Source of the DNA: Paragonimus westermani
Taxonomy: Eukaryota; Platyhelminthes; Trematoda; Plagiorchiida; Troglotrematidae
Reading direction: 5' to 3'
NCBI GenBank assembly: GCA_008508345.1
Contig: QNGE01000141.1
Location: 176,119 to 240,118 of the forward strand
Length of the DNA: 64,000 nt
Shown: one piece after another, positions 12,529-25,165 of the stretch
Numbering within the stretch: position 1 is the stretch's first letter
Layout of the letters: every line of letters starts with the position of its first letter
Program-made: the position numbers and the translations under genes
The notes under the pieces: model-generated
Told to the model about the DNA's origin: nothing
What the model saw: the letters and a program-made list of their open reading frames with translations, nothing else
The model's database searches: none

Positions 12529-14939
12529 GTGAGTCTGTCGGTAGACATTTTGTTGGTGGAGAGCCCAGAGAGTTTTATTAGAATTTATATAAATTTTTCA
12601 ACGTGGTTTTTATGTTCATAAACTCAATTAAATATTATGATTCGATATGTATAGTTGGATGTTCTGCCCTGTTGTTATACTTCATTTCACCTTACTGCCG
12701 ATCGATCATGGTCACCTCTTTATTGTTTGCAAAGCGGTCCGGTGAGTTTAAGGAATTTCACCCAAGGACTTGAATATCTAGCGCAGAAGCATTTAACTTC
12801 CATCTCGTTGGTTACTCGTGCGAAAGGAGAGTTCGCAAAAACGCACGAAAAATATTTATCAGAGTTATCACGAGATGTTATCGCTACTCTCATTACTCCC
12901 TCAGCTAACTTCTTCAAGAAGATTAGAACGCAGAATACGCTTATATGAAGACCAGTACGTTTCAAAAACCTCCTTCAGACTGACTGTAGAATGCTGGATG
13001 ATTGTTCTACTTCGTAATCGATGCGGTTCTGTTCGTGATCAGTATGATTTAATAGACACACTGCTCATGGAAAGGAGCCAAGCCTCGGCCGATGAATCCT
13101 GGCAGCATCGTCCTCTCGATTCGGTCACCTAACCAGTAGTGCAACACTAGTCAAGGGACATGAAAACCATGCAATATTTTACTGTAGCTTTCATACTGGC
13201 AGTTCACTGTTCCCTCATGAAGGCCACCCCTCATGTGTGTATTGTCTATAAGAGGACAAGTGAGTATACTGAAGGTTAACTGGTTTTAGACAGTGTGAAA
13301 GTCTGAGTGTATCTCTTGCTGCCGCGAAATCAAGTTTGATTAGTCAGCCGAAACATCCGTAAACGTAGATGGCTGTTTCATACAGTACACTGTTTGATCA
13401 GATGCACTCTTAGGCTCTGTAACATCCAATGGAGTGTTATACAATTCTCGGAAGCTAAGAATTATACTTGTATTTTTGAGCAGTTTACATACGGACACTG
13501 TACAACTACACAGCTCAGCTCACAAGTAGACTGACTTGTCATGTCCGTTTTTTGGCTACTCAACTTCATGACCCCACGGTTAGCCACAACGGGTTTTAGT
13601 AGGCTTCGTTTTCTTGACATATCTGTACAGCCATGCTACCTTCCGGGCTCACCATTTGAATCACCACTCTCGGATTGAATTTAGTGACAATACTCAGTCA
13701 GTGGTTGAGAAAGAGACATTATCTGACCTAGTACCAATTTGTACAACATTGTTCAAATTACCTGAAGTCTCCAGAGTGTGGTTTACACTGGATGTTATTT
13801 AGATTTGCTGAAAACCCGACTAGTTCGTCATTGAGCCTCCTGGTGTAGTGCCAAAAATGTTACAGTTGCGATTCCGTTTCATGAACCTATCAAAAACAGC
13901 CTTTTTTCATCAGTGAATAGATGTCGCTCAGGTGAGACAAGTTTCAGAGACTGGGTAACCACACTGACTTTAGATGTAACGTATGGAATTCGTCAAAGGG
14001 GACTAGCACGTTGGAGATAACCACTACAAAAGTGATATGGTGTGACTGAAGGAACTATGAAATGAACAAGCACAAGTATTGAACTAGCAAACACAGCATG
14101 GCATGCTAGCTGTAAAATAGCCGATTTATTATAATAGGGTACCATTGATTAACGATTCGCTACCGATCAAAGGAAGGCAGAGTAGACTAGCAGCTGAATC
14201 GAATAACAACACTTCATCTGATTGAAGCATGGAGCAACACCACAGGCTTGCGACCAGCTCTCATTGTAACCACTAACCAGTTTTCAGTATACGCCCCAAC
14301 AAAATCTCTGAGAAATGGATAGCTTGGAGCCAGCTAAATTTATAGATTGGTCCACAGGCTATCTTCACATTCGCTCTGGTTAGAAATGGTGGACAATTTT
14401 TACCATCCTGTCTGTTGTATTAAGAATCATCAATTTCAGGAACCACTTCTGCAACAGCGTGTGGCTAAATGCCCTGCCCGTCTATGGACATATCTGCGCC
14501 CGCAAGCGTAATGGAATATGCACGTACTGCTGAGAATGACAACTTAGAATAGTAAGGCATTGTTGTGTTTGGGTGCAATGTACGGATTTATTTCACAGGT
14601 GCTGACCGGGCAGCTTTCTGGGCGCCACTGGTAATTGCATCCAACTAGCATATGGTTAAGGCAAACTAATATTGTTGTGTCCGCAAAAGACACTTGACCG
14701 GTAGGTTAGTTTATTGCGCAAACTTCCGTACAGGTCATGTCAAAAACTAAACCACAAACGCGCACACTCATTTGCACGACGTACATGCACTCACATACAT
14801 TGGGTGACAGTACGTGGTGATTCGCCTTGGTGAAAGTTCTCACACATCATGTACACACTGTTTCGATAGTCTCTTCTTGTCCGCCGTGTTCGGGGCTTGT
14901 TCTTTTGTTCCTGAATGTCCCCTGTGGGTAATACTACAC

Positions 14940-14963
14940 TTGTGAGTAGTATACTACTCACAA
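14940..14963. repeat. Perfect 24-bp palindrome
   Basis: The 24 bases, centred on TA between 14951 and 14952, equal their own reverse complement, with arms reading TTGTGAGTAGTA. There is no spacer, so it is a continuous palindrome rather than a stem-loop. It could be a dimer-binding site, part of a decayed terminal repeat, or chance. GTGAGTAG also occurs at the start of the foldback family at 16.4 kb, which may hint at a mobile-element origin. I see no gene start beside it. Confidence 0.6.
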
Positions 14964-16410
14964 CGAAACTGCCTGTTATATAACAATATCATCTTACAGT
15001 CGTTAGACCAAGACAAGCATACATTCATGAAGACTTTCTGAGACATTGCGAAGGACTGGTATCATCAACCCACTTGGCTTCAGCTCAGCCACTCACATAG
15101 GGTCATAAATGTTGTACAACCACAGAATGATGGAAGAAGCCCTAACTAGATAACAGAACAAACAGGTTGGATGGAATCTAAAAATCAAACCAAGGATTTG
15201 AATCCTGCTATCCAACAACGCACCGCCTACAAATTGCAGTCGGACATTTCAGCTGGAAAATAAAATAAGGCGTCAGCAGTATGTCAGCAACTTTCTCTGT
15301 CTCTATTCCTTATCGTATTCACTTATATCCGATTCAGCTAACGACAGCGTACACATCGCTGAAAATATTACTCACCATATCACATGCCGTTTTCAGTTAC
15401 CGAGTTTTAGAGTCGCAAAGTTTACATCCTTGAAAAACAGCCCGGCTTTAAATTTTTGGGCTTTTGGGATTCAACCTTCTTTTTATACACCCGTTAACTA
15501 GGTGTCTTCAATTGTCCACTTGCAAGAGTTGTGTAATTCTGAGACTGCAACTGAACTTACACACAGGTCACTTCGTCAAATCAAGTCATAATCTGTAAAG
15601 CAAATAACTGAGCGGTACATTTTTATGTGCAGCCGAGCAGGCGAGTACAAGTTATACAGGCCTAGGTGATCCTCTCATCGATGTGTCTGAAGTCGCCACG
15701 TAATGAATTGTAATGAATGTTCAGTTCTAAATGATTCAAAAATGTGTTCAAAACTAGTTTAAATAGACAATTCATCCATAAGAAATTTATTTACAATAAA
15801 TGCTGTTGAATAAAACCGACGAGACCCGGCGATATTGCAAGAATTGTCCAACACTCCGCTGGTGGTCGCTGGGACTACCTCTCAATGTTTTGCGGGACCG
15901 CAGTTGCTACTTACTCGTTTGCTGGTCAATGGCGTTGGAGAATGAGAATGCGAAAGTTGAGAAAAGTGATAGTTTTACAAAACTTGAGAAGCCCGTGTAT
16001 ATAAGGTTCCAATTCGAAACGTGTTACACCTGTTCCACGTTCTCCTTCAGATTACGGTAAGCCTCCCGCTGTTCGGTATCCGATCCGTAGGAACACTGTT
16101 CACCAGTAGCTGGTGAAAATTCGCCAGCCGTGTTCGTTCGATATCCATGTGTTCAGCGTGTGATGATAGCTCTGTTTCTATATAATTCCATAACTGATTT
16201 GGCGCCTTACCTGTATCAGCTTTTTCTGTCATGAACATATCACATTCGCCGTTTTGTCAACAGGTCGAGTGTTTGAACTAGGAATGGGTAAAATAGCGTT
16301 GTTTCGAAATCAATTTATACTTTAGATAGTGTTTCACAAAGGTGATCTGACTCTTAAAACCGATGTTTATACTAACCGTTATTGATAGTGAATCTAAAAT
16401 AATGGCTACT

Positions 16411-16560
16411 GGTGAGTAGTCGGGGATTCGGTTTATTTTCAAGTTGACCATCATTCACATTTGACCGCAGTCTTCACATTCAAATAGACTTTCCAGCCAA
16501 CCTCTATCGAATGCGAAGGCTGCGATCAACTGTGAGTGATGGTCAACTTGAAAATAAAAT
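16411..16560 (-). repeat. Foldback element, copy 1 of the 34.4/38.7-kb SINE family
   Basis: This stretch starts with the family signature GAGTAGTCGGGGATT. Its two arms (about 16432-16480 and 16510-16558) are imperfect inverted repeats of about 49 bases, sharing the core GTTGACCATCA and ATTTTCAAG. The same arm sequence begins the copies at 34.36 and 38.70 kb and, inverted, ends the latter. No tRNA-like head remains, so only the body in head-to-head form is present. No convincing target-site duplication is visible. Confidence 0.75.
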
Positions 16561-17702
16561 TATGGCGAATAATTGGTCATCTCAACCGAACGGAACTGAA
16601 TTCATCTAAGGTTAGCGAAACAAATTCAGGAGTAGACCAACGACAGGTGGGCTTTAACAGATTACTGAAACAACGCCAACGAATTTTCACGATTTGGTTC
16701 TAATCGGCTAGATTTTTCTAATGACGGTTTGAAAATGGTACTTTGTAGACCGATTTCTATGATCAGTTTACTGATTTCTTCATACCTTCTCAACCGAAAC
16801 AAAAATGGATCGTATGTTTTCAAATCCATTCCGAGCGAATGTGTCCCGAAGAGCGTTGCACCGTCACGTAAACTTACGCGTGGGTTGATCCTATCACAGT
16901 TTGTGAAAAAACTGAAACAGGCGAACAAAATTAATAACATCCAAAAAAAATACTGACATTTTGAACGAGTCTCTTTATTCCATGCAATTGAGATAATCAA
17001 TGTGTGATTATCTGACCATAAATAATTTTCTAACAATGTCAAATCCAACGTAGAAATTGCAGCTTTGGTGAAACAAACCATCACCTATTTAACTTCCGTA
17101 TTAATAAGCCCATTGTGAGTTACAATGGTTGACTGAAGATGGAACCGAGTTTATCTGAACGGAATGAAGCGTCTTTTGTGTGAAAATGCTGATGTTGTGG
17201 AGTATCCAATAAATGTTATAGTATACTGTGACCTCAAGTATTAGGTAATAAATGTCTTCAAATAACTAAACTAATCACTGGGTTGCTGATTAGGCACCCG
17301 CGCTATTCAAAGTCTTCGTAGAGAGCTATCAATGTTTGACCACTCCCCGAAGGCACTTAATGCGCACTGTCACACGTTTTTTAGTGGATTAGGCGTGTTT
17401 TGTGATCACCTCCAAATTAATGCGATTTTATTCACACAGAGTCTTTTCAATGCGCTCTCGCTCATGTACCAAACGCATTGCGTATTACTTCTGATTGAAC
17501 TTGCTTTAAATTGAACTGAAAATTAATTGCTTCTAAATGGATGTTGCTAATCCTGTAATATCAACCCAGAAGTGAATGGAATGAAGTTTGAATGGGAAAA
17601 TAAGATTACAAACTAACCGGATAAACAACAACGCTGATCAAACTTGTTAGCTGCAGGTCGGCAAACTTAAACTTTCGTGTTTGCTATTATCTGTCGTTAC
17701 AG

Positions 17703-17944
17703 TTGCTCCGTCGGCAATCAGTCTGAGTGTCAGTCCCCGTAACGGTATCCAGGAGCTCCGTGGGCACCAGGTTTTTGAATGCGCTACAACCTCGTCAATA
17801 CCGCCATCACAAATCACATGGCTTCATCGAAAACCAAACAGTCAAAAAAGTGAAGGTGAAAATGCCCCTGTAAATGCAGTGGATTACACAATGTTTGAAA
17901 ATCCGCTAAAATCCTTCAAAGACGACATTGTGATCGAAACTGGT
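17703..17944 (+). CDS. Nephrin-like receptor exon: first half of Ig domain C
   Basis: The exon is 242 nt, entering in phase 1 and leaving in phase 0, with acceptor GTCGTTACAG and donor GGT|GTGAGC. It encodes the A to D strands of an Ig domain: linker F-A-P-S, first cysteine in VFECATTS, tryptophan in SQITWLHRKPN, then an acidic, low-hydrophobicity stretch ending I-V-I-E-T-G. A GT two bases upstream of the donor (17943) would leave phase 2 and not match the next exon. The partner exon at 20546 starts in phase 0 and supplies the second cysteine. Together they make a 131-codon unit with phase-1 outer borders like the single-exon domains. Confidence 0.83.
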
Positions 17945-20545
17945 GTGAGCGTAGAAACGGTCAGTAACGAGTGCACTTTTTGTTCACTTTGCTACAAAAG
18001 ATAACAATGCAATTCCCGCTCCTGCTTGGGTTTGTGATATAACTAAGAATAGATAATTCAACGAGATTCTGTTGGTTACACAAGCGTGTTTTGGCACTCC
18101 ATATCAGGATTGTTTGTTGGTAAACTAGGTAAGGCCAATAAAGTGTTAAGCTACTCTTGCCCCTTCAAATCTGCTTATTGTCTTATCCTCAAAGACAATT
18201 CAGATTGTTAATTTAAACTAGATGTGACCTTCCACACGACCGATCATTCGTTATACATGAGAAGCACTTGCCAACGTTGTTTCATACTCTGCAATATCTT
18301 GAATAAAACGGGTAGATCGCACCGTTCTTGTCGACGACTGACTTTTTAAAACAACACCCTTATAAAAAATAACGTGGTTCAAAAAAGTTGCCATACTGTG
18401 TACTTTAACACGCCTTTGATTCACGGATAAAACTTTCGAGTGATCAGAGAAGACAGTGTGTCAATAAAACGTTTATGTTGCAAAATAATTTCATGAGATA
18501 AATGCGTATCACATCATTTGCTTAATCGCTACATTATTCGTAACAGATTTTGAACATAGAAGTCAACACAAATAACAATCACTAGACAGAATTGTGAGTC
18601 AAACTTCCAATCTGACTTTGTAGGTAGCCGTATGCTTTATTAAAGCTCACTCTCAACCTAGGCAAACTGAAGCGATATGACCTAACCGACTTTGTGAAAG
18701 TGATTATTCAAACCATTCATGGGCTTGGGTATCTTGCTTGAAAAATGTTAAGTTCAATTTGAAACCTAAATGGTTGCTCACTAAAATCGATAGGAGAAGA
18801 ATGCTGATGCCATCATGGAAAACTGAAATCATCTCTCTAGTTTCGGAACCAGACAGGGAATCAAGGTGTTTAAGTGTCAGTTTTGATTGGAGTGTCGTAG
18901 ACAATGAAACGGATAATTTTTTCCCGTTTCAATCAATGTTATCTACCTGCCTGTTATTTTCATAGAGGGTCATTTATTTCTTGACGTTAAACGCTGTAGT
19001 TTTCCTGACAGCTGACAATTATAGTTGGGCCTGGAGGACTGAATATGCATGTGGTTCGGCAAGAGTTCCGGAGGATAAAAATTCGCGTCAACCATCAGGA
19101 TTCTAGACGGAATGTCACGGATGACGCAAAGATGCGTTTTAAATGAAGATTGATGTCAAACCGCTTGCATTATTCAGCTACAGTCCAAAATAATTAACAC
19201 GGTTTACGCCCCCTTATTGGTGGTGAATGAAAAGTGATTAAATAAATGTGCTTTGGTGTTGAAATTATTGATATTTATAAAATTACTGAGGTACAAAATT
19301 TTGATCAGCCCAGAGAAAATCCAGTCAGCATCAGCCAGTCGTATGGTTGGTTTGCAGAACTGTGATACTGTAAAAATCACCTGGCTGATGAGATTGAGAA
19401 GGATGCGTAAAGATTGTGATTTCGTATGGACTCAGCGTAGGATGTTGAAATATGTTTAGATTCGTTCAAAATTGAGATGAACTTCCGGATGAAATATGCT
19501 TCTACCTGGTTAAATGAAGGTTTATCATGGTGTCAACAAATTTTCTTCAAAAAATACTACTCACGCGTTATCTGATGTAGCAGTACATTGACGGTACACA
19601 CCGGCGGTTAGAATCTGTGCAACTAGGAATAAAACAAAGTCCCACTATACGGAGAATGAAGTGCAGTAGAGGGACTCTCACTACTAAGAACAGTCAGTAA
19701 GTTGCTTAATCCCTACAAGCGAACAACCGGACCATGCGTGAAAGCACGGCGTCGCCAGCAAGAGTGTTTGCTTAAGACCACCACTGCTCTGTATCAGTAA
19801 TCGCATTTACTTCGAAAACAACTTGGCCAACTAGCCGCAATCTTAACGCCAATGAGCTGGATAGCCTGATATCTCACCTGAAGTCTCAACCTATTGAGTA
19901 CGTGAGCCTACGTTAGCCGACCCGTGGTGAATAACTTCATATTCTCTCATCAAGTTATCAGACGTCCACCACGCAGCTTAAGCCAGTCAGCCGCGATATC
20001 AGCAAATGTTGTTCCTTGTGACAGACGATTAGTTGGTATTTTTGTTAAATGGCCTGCTTATGTAGATCTGGTTACATTTGTCGACTGAAGTGGAACCATC
20101 TTGCTACTCACTACCATACAATCCTTTCTCCATCACTGTGCCGTTTACACGATGATGTCATTCCATGCGAGAGATTTGAAAGAAACACCGATGATCAACT
20201 ATCTGAAAGCGGTTTATCTCTCATACTCTGAAAGGGCAGGTTTCGTAGTTGTGAAATGATGCAGCTGTCGCATTCGCCTTGAATGCGAGAAAACTCAGGC
20301 TTCCTAGTAACAATTCAACGCAACTGACGTGTCAAAAATCCGATGACCTTCAAAACCTTTTTCGGTAATGGTATCTGTAATGTTACTTACCACATTATAA
20401 TTGAAATTTGTGTGAAAGTTAAAACGTGTTCACAGCGGTTTGGTAAACATCAGACGAAAAACAGTGTAGTCCACTTTCGATGATCTATTGCTTCATCGCA
20501 AATAGACTTTCAATAATACGTCATCTTACACTTGTTTATTCTCAG
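17945..20545 (+). other. Intron inside Ig domain C (2601 bp, phase 0)
   Basis: This is the only intron within the firm exon set that falls inside a domain. No gene or clear repeat is seen in it, except a 19-base match at 20438-20456 to 49928-49946, about 90 bases before the next exon. Confidence 0.75.
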
Positions 20546-20696
20546 CTCCCAGGACTGTACGGTGGAAAGCGCGTGGTCAGTCGTCTTCGTTTGTTGAACA
20601 TTACACGTGAACAGGACCGATCACTTTTGATCTGTAAAGTGGACCACGTAGAATGGGATAAAAGCGTCGGCCGGTTTCATCGAATCGTGGTACTAT
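20546..20696 (+). CDS. Nephrin-like receptor exon: second half of Ig domain C
   Basis: The exon is 151 nt, phase 0 in and phase 1 out, with acceptor TTTATTCTCAG and donor T|GTGAGT. It encodes the E-F-G strands: a G-G-K-R turn, SRLRLLNITREQD, then SLLICKV with the second Ig cysteine, and a final FHRIVVL strand. NIT is a potential N-glycosylation site. The AG at 20551-20552 is an alternative acceptor, but it would start in phase 1 and not fit the phase-0 end of 17703-17944. Joining to the exon at 32430 gives F-P-P, the recurrent domain linker of this protein. Confidence 0.85.
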
Positions 20697-23600
20697 GTGA
20701 GTGTTAGCCACTGATTACAATCGATCGGATCTGGTTGTATTCCGATATGAAGTGTAGCAAACAACATTTGCTGAACTATTTCGATGCACAATTGCAGTTA
20801 TTTGGGTCAGTTCTTTATGTACATCTTCGAACGTCTAACCAAGTGGAAAGGATGTCTGAATAATATTTGATAGATTTTTGGAAATGACCGACGAATCGCA
20901 TGCTCGGATTGAATAACTCATCAGATCTCCCTTGGGGTAGAAAGTATAGCCTCTTCTGTGTGACAACGTATGTTTCAAAAGATTAGTACCTATTATTCGG
21001 CGAACCAAACCATCTGAATGAAAAGCTATATTCCGATAAGCGCTAAACGCAGTGGCGCAGCAGTGAGATCAGTCAAATGAAATCACCGAACGTTGACTAA
21101 AACATGCCCTTGTATTATAGGAAAGAAGTATCTGAAAGTGAACTGTCGTAAACACATTCACGAAACGCGACTTTTTTGAATGAGGGATCAGTGAAAACGA
21201 CAAACTGCTTTGTTTCGTTAACGGGCTTTTGTAAAAAAAACCGTTAAGAGAGAAGCGCAAACAACTAAGCAAGACCAGTTTTTTGGTGCGTGGAAGAATT
21301 TACAAGCTTACTGCAAAAATGTAAATTGACTCTGCACAAGAATGTGGTTAAAGTGACAACTACACAGAAATGTTGAACAGATTGGATTTTAAAATCAGCG
21401 AATAACCCCATGCGTTCATGTTCATTTTTGCCGGCACATATTGCAAACAGGAGTTGTTGAAATCCGCAGATGGAAGCTACTTGAAAGTGGTCACTTATGA
21501 AATGCCTTAACCCTCCTGGACAGGTCTCCCCAGTAAGCCTCATTTCCTCACGTTGACCACTTTTGTTCGATACGTTGCCACCAAAATAGGCAATGAACAC
21601 ATCAGTATGACCACCATCCAGCCATAGCAAGAAACTGTACGCTTATTTTGTTTGTTCTGTTTCTGAAAGGAATAGTAATATTAACCAGCCCAATTCTTCG
21701 GCTGGAATCTGAAGCTCCGTTAGATCAAGTAAAATCTGACCGTTTTGCACACTATTGTCTATGCCCTTTATTGTTTTAGTCTATATTTCATTCATTTTAT
21801 ACAAGTAAACCTCATTTCTGTCAAGGCTACATTTGGGCCCCTGAGTAAACATTACTGTCATCCTGTTAGCAGGTGTGTAGCCCGCATGCATGAGGAGTTA
21901 CCACCTCTTATTTATAAAATGCCGTCCATGGCACCCGATTGGGATCTCTTCGACAATCATCAGGCCAGAAGCACGCGGACTGGTTGGACCATACAAACCA
22001 GTTTAACTTAACTTATCGGGCATCGGAAACAATTATTTGCGAAGAACAGCGGTGTGAGCTCCTTGAAAACTAAGCGGGAGCAGCGAACTGCCCAGGTAAT
22101 CAAAATGAGTTGTTTCCAAGATAGTGAAATATCTTTCCTTGACCTTAAAAATGATCACCTGTAGGCCAGACCAGTGTTCTTCAGCTTCTTATCAGTGATT
22201 CATGTACAGGAGACAACCAAATTTGTGATAATTTCAACAATAGGATTTAAGCAGATGGACGGATTAGTTCACTGCGGGCCGATTATTAGTGGAAAATGAT
22301 TTAGCGCTTTTATATTCGAGATCCATTCAAATTTGATCCCGGATCCCGAAAGGAAGAACTTGCGTGCAATTCCACTTTTGTTAAAACTACTCAGTAGTGC
22401 GTATCTCCGTTATGACCTGAAAGACCAAAATATTCTGCAAGTTGAATGATTTATTTGGATCAATTTTACTGACGCTTACAAGCCGACGGTTATCATTTTA
22501 TCGACGAGCACCTGGGAATTGATCATCCGTTACAAGCAAAAGTGGTTCGGTTGCCACGTGTGATACTCCGGTCAGCGACCAACATTGTTATCTCATTAGA
22601 ACGCAGGTGGGTGTTTGAACCTTAGCTGTGAATATAACGCAGACTGATACTACACTCTAACAGAATGAAAACTCGAGTCAAATGTTTTCTTCGGAGATTG
22701 CGCCGAAGGTCCATAAGACTGCAAAGTTTGTGGTCGGATGAGAGCGGTATACAAGTGATTTTACATACAGCCTCTACCAGTGCACATGATTCTATTGCGT
22801 GGTTGTGTAGGAAATCCGTTTTTGCAAACCCGTGGCCAATTTTTGTCTAACAAACGAAATAAAATTTTGAATGTAATAACCGTTTACTGCTTGTCTAAAT
22901 TGTTACAGTTTAAAACATAACCCACGATTACCTCTTGTTATTCCCTCAAAATAATCAGCGACGATATCTACATGTATGTCAGTTATAAGTTATAAGTTAA
23001 TTATACGGTGGCCCCAATATGTTAATTTATTCTTGACTCACATGTTCACATGCATCACGGTGTAACCATGTAACGTGTGCTGGGTGATACTGTTAAAAAA
23101 TTTAAATAGCGAATACACAAAAGATCATTTCCGACCAGTGAATCGTCGTGAAAATTAGCGTAACCGTGTGAATGTGAAAGAAAACTGAAGGCAGAGAAAA
23201 TTTGACTTTTCAACTAATACCTTAATAAGAAATGTTACTTGTCACCTGGTGACTTTCAGGTGAAAATGAAAGGACCGAAGGGACAAACGTGCGCTTTTCA
23301 GGTTTGGGTTAATATTTCAATATGGGCTCAGAATTACCAAACGTGGTAACTGAGGCTGTTACTATTTGGTTCATAACACTTCAGTTTTCCATGTGCTGGC
23401 AAAACGAAGCGTGGTAATGTAATATGAGCAATGGTCTTATTGTAAATCTACGGGAGCAAAAGGTAGTGGGTTTGTGGAGTCAATCATTTTTGTTTTGAGC
23501 AGAAACGCGTAACAAACAGGCTCGTTTTCGGTGTTTCACCATCAAGCTAAATTCAACACATTTGTATTGGGTCCGTTGGAGTGGTAGATAACATGTTACT

Positions 23601-23721
23601 GAGACGATAGATATCAGTCAACAGTTTATGTCTGATTTGGGTCATGCGACTTGGCAACATAACACTGATCAGGTGAGTAGTGCGAAGTGTTCGAGAGAAG
23701 CGTAACATCTGTGGGATCATT

Positions 23722-24060
23722 CTATCTCGTTTGTGTACTCGGCCATGAAAAGTCCAAAGCTTCGACCACCCGTATTTGGGCGCACATTTGTGGTGAGTGT
23801 AGTCGAATTGCGATGACCTCTGCAATTGAAAGTATACAACCTTTGACTTGCTCCGATTGTATGCCACATATTCGATCGATTGATTTGAACGAATCGGTCA
23901 GATTGATCAGGTGTGAACCGACCATAGGCGTGGCGACCGCAGGCGAATAAGGTCTTATCCATCCTCGTCTCGACTACACTTGTTGGTGCTCCCGAACCCG
24001 TCTGGATAATCGCCGTGTTGTGTGACCTATGCGGCTTGTTCCACAAAAACAGATGAAACG
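23722..24060 (-). pseudogene. GIY-YIG endonuclease remnant of the Penelope-like element
   Basis: Minus-strand bases 24060-23974 read ICFCGTSRIGHTTRRLSRRV and then R-E-H-Q-Q-V before a stop. In the family this is a C-x-C-G-x-x-Y-I-G-x-T-x-R-x-L-x-x-R-x-x-E-H motif, so the YIG tyrosine is arginine here while the downstream arginines and E-H are kept. In a shifted frame SFKSIDRI, SIAEVIAIRLHSPQMCAQ and LDFSWPS follow, matching the family's C-terminal A-E-A-x-A-I-R-x-x-x-P-x-L-C and S-L-P-W-P tail, and end with a stop at 23722. Frame changes and the lost tyrosine show it is dead. Confidence 0.8.
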
Positions 24061-24192
24061 GTAAACACAGAAAGGGGCAGTATACAGGCAATATACCATT
24101 CAACTAGAAGTGCAACATTGATATGGAGGCAAAATGAACCCGTAGTCCAGCTGCGAATTCTATCTTACTAACTGTCACACTAGGCTTCTGGG

Positions 24193-25165
24193 TCACGTTT
24201 TCAACGATACTATTACCTTTGAAGGACAAGGAAATGTAAACAGACTTTTGTCCACACTTTGTGGGTTGATTATGTTAGTGCGTATTAGCATACTTCCACG
24301 GGTAAACTGCTCCGAATATCCATTTCTAACGAGTGTAGTAAACTTGAACCGCCTTCCTCCTTCAATGGTGTTGCTCGAGCATATTCTCGTGGTCTTGCCT
24401 GTTGGACATCGATTTAGATTCTTCCTTTGTCTTAGTGCTAAAACTATTGAAGTTTGTGTATTGGCCCATCCTACTTGCCTTACGATACGCTTTTCGTTGT
24501 GTGCTGCCATCCCCGCAACGAGACACGAGTACGTCTAGGATCACCATACTTGCGGGTGATTCGGTTTCCAGGGTAAAATGAGTATTTTTATGGACAGAGT
24601 TGAAATGAGTCAATATCTCACTGATGCTCTGAGATTCATCTGACACGCAGATGATATCATCTACACAACGCTTACGAAGGGAGACTGATTTCTGTACTGC
24701 AAACTTCTCGTGGTTTTAACAGAATTAAGAAGCTCTGATCTACTAGTGAAGCTGTGACTTGTCTGTTAATGTAATGGAGTCAAGCCTGTGGCTGATCGCC
24801 AACCGATTATCGAAACAATTTGCCTTTGACATGCTACCTGTGTTCACGGAGAAGTGTTTATCATTTTTGCGTTACTTTCGAGGCAAACACACTGTCTTAC
24901 ACGCACCAAACGTCCCCGGTAGTCCCTCATAAACACTGATTGCTGAAACCACAGTCCTACTTCCAGTGTTAAACTAAAAAAACTGGCTGCTAAAAGGCTT
25001 GTGTTTGAAGGGCACACCAGTCGGAACATCCTGAGTGATAGGACAGTTCAAAACCACTCCATCAAAGTAGACAGGTAATTTTCCTGCGTAGCTAATTTGT
25101 TGTTTGTCTAAAAGGCGCAGACGGACTTTTATCTTGAATTCGCCGTGTATATTCGGACCATTCAT
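24193..25165 (-). pseudogene. Penelope-like reverse transcriptase remnant with CVDD active-site motif
   Basis: Reading minus, RKRCVDDIICV lies at about 24670-24638, where the family has R-Y-V-D-D; the CVDD itself is 24667-24656, so the usual tyrosine is cysteine. Next come NSVHKNTHFTLE and ILDVLVSRCGDGS, the family pattern of a hydrophobic L-D-V-L-V strand, then the Y-R-K-A motif and an N-F-N-S. In another frame follow RICSSNTIE, LVRNGYSEQF (usually NGYP..F) and VDKSLFTFPCPSKVIVSL, the linker to the nuclease. The segment 25165-24974 may be the preceding G-x-P-M-G-S-P region (ITQDVPTGVPF), but this part is weaker. Confidence 0.8.

Larger units (their letters stand above)
12529..17702 (+). other. 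Intron (5174 bp, phase 1)
   Basis: This intron lies between Ig-B and Ig-C. It contains the perfect palindrome at 14940-14963 and the foldback copy at 16411-16560. I recognise no coding sequence; the opposite-strand open frame at 16662-17084 shows no family motif. A weak match to the repeat at 62.1 kb lies around 15850-15880. Confidence 0.75.
23722..25165 (-). mobile_element. Decayed Penelope-like retroelement (reverse transcriptase plus GIY-YIG endonuclease)
   Basis: Successive minus-strand segments follow the order of a Penelope-like polyprotein. They are a poorly preserved fingers/palm piece (25165-24974), the catalytic V-D-D region and post-palm (24710-24362), the R-I-C-S...NGY linker (24510-24193), the GIY-YIG module (24060-23974) and the C-terminal tail ending D-F-S-W-P (23925-23722). 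Each step changes frame or crosses a stop, so the copy cannot make a protein. Established knowledge: Penelope-like elements couple a telomerase-related reverse transcriptase to a GIY-YIG nuclease. It lies antisense in the receptor's largest intron. Terminal repeats were not found. Confidence 0.85.

Noticed and set aside
16662..17084. 140-codon minus open frame
   Set aside because: No motif and a low-complexity hydrophobic stretch; chance length.
18738..18965. Ig-like second-half pattern (SLVSEPDRESRCLSVSF) inside the Ig-C intron
   Set aside because: Similarity rests on a few residues; no acceptor or donor in the needed phase. Too weak to list as a relic exon.
19253..19459. Ig-like C...ITWL pattern
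   Set aside because: Only a five-residue resemblance to the Ig-C tryptophan strand; no splice borders.
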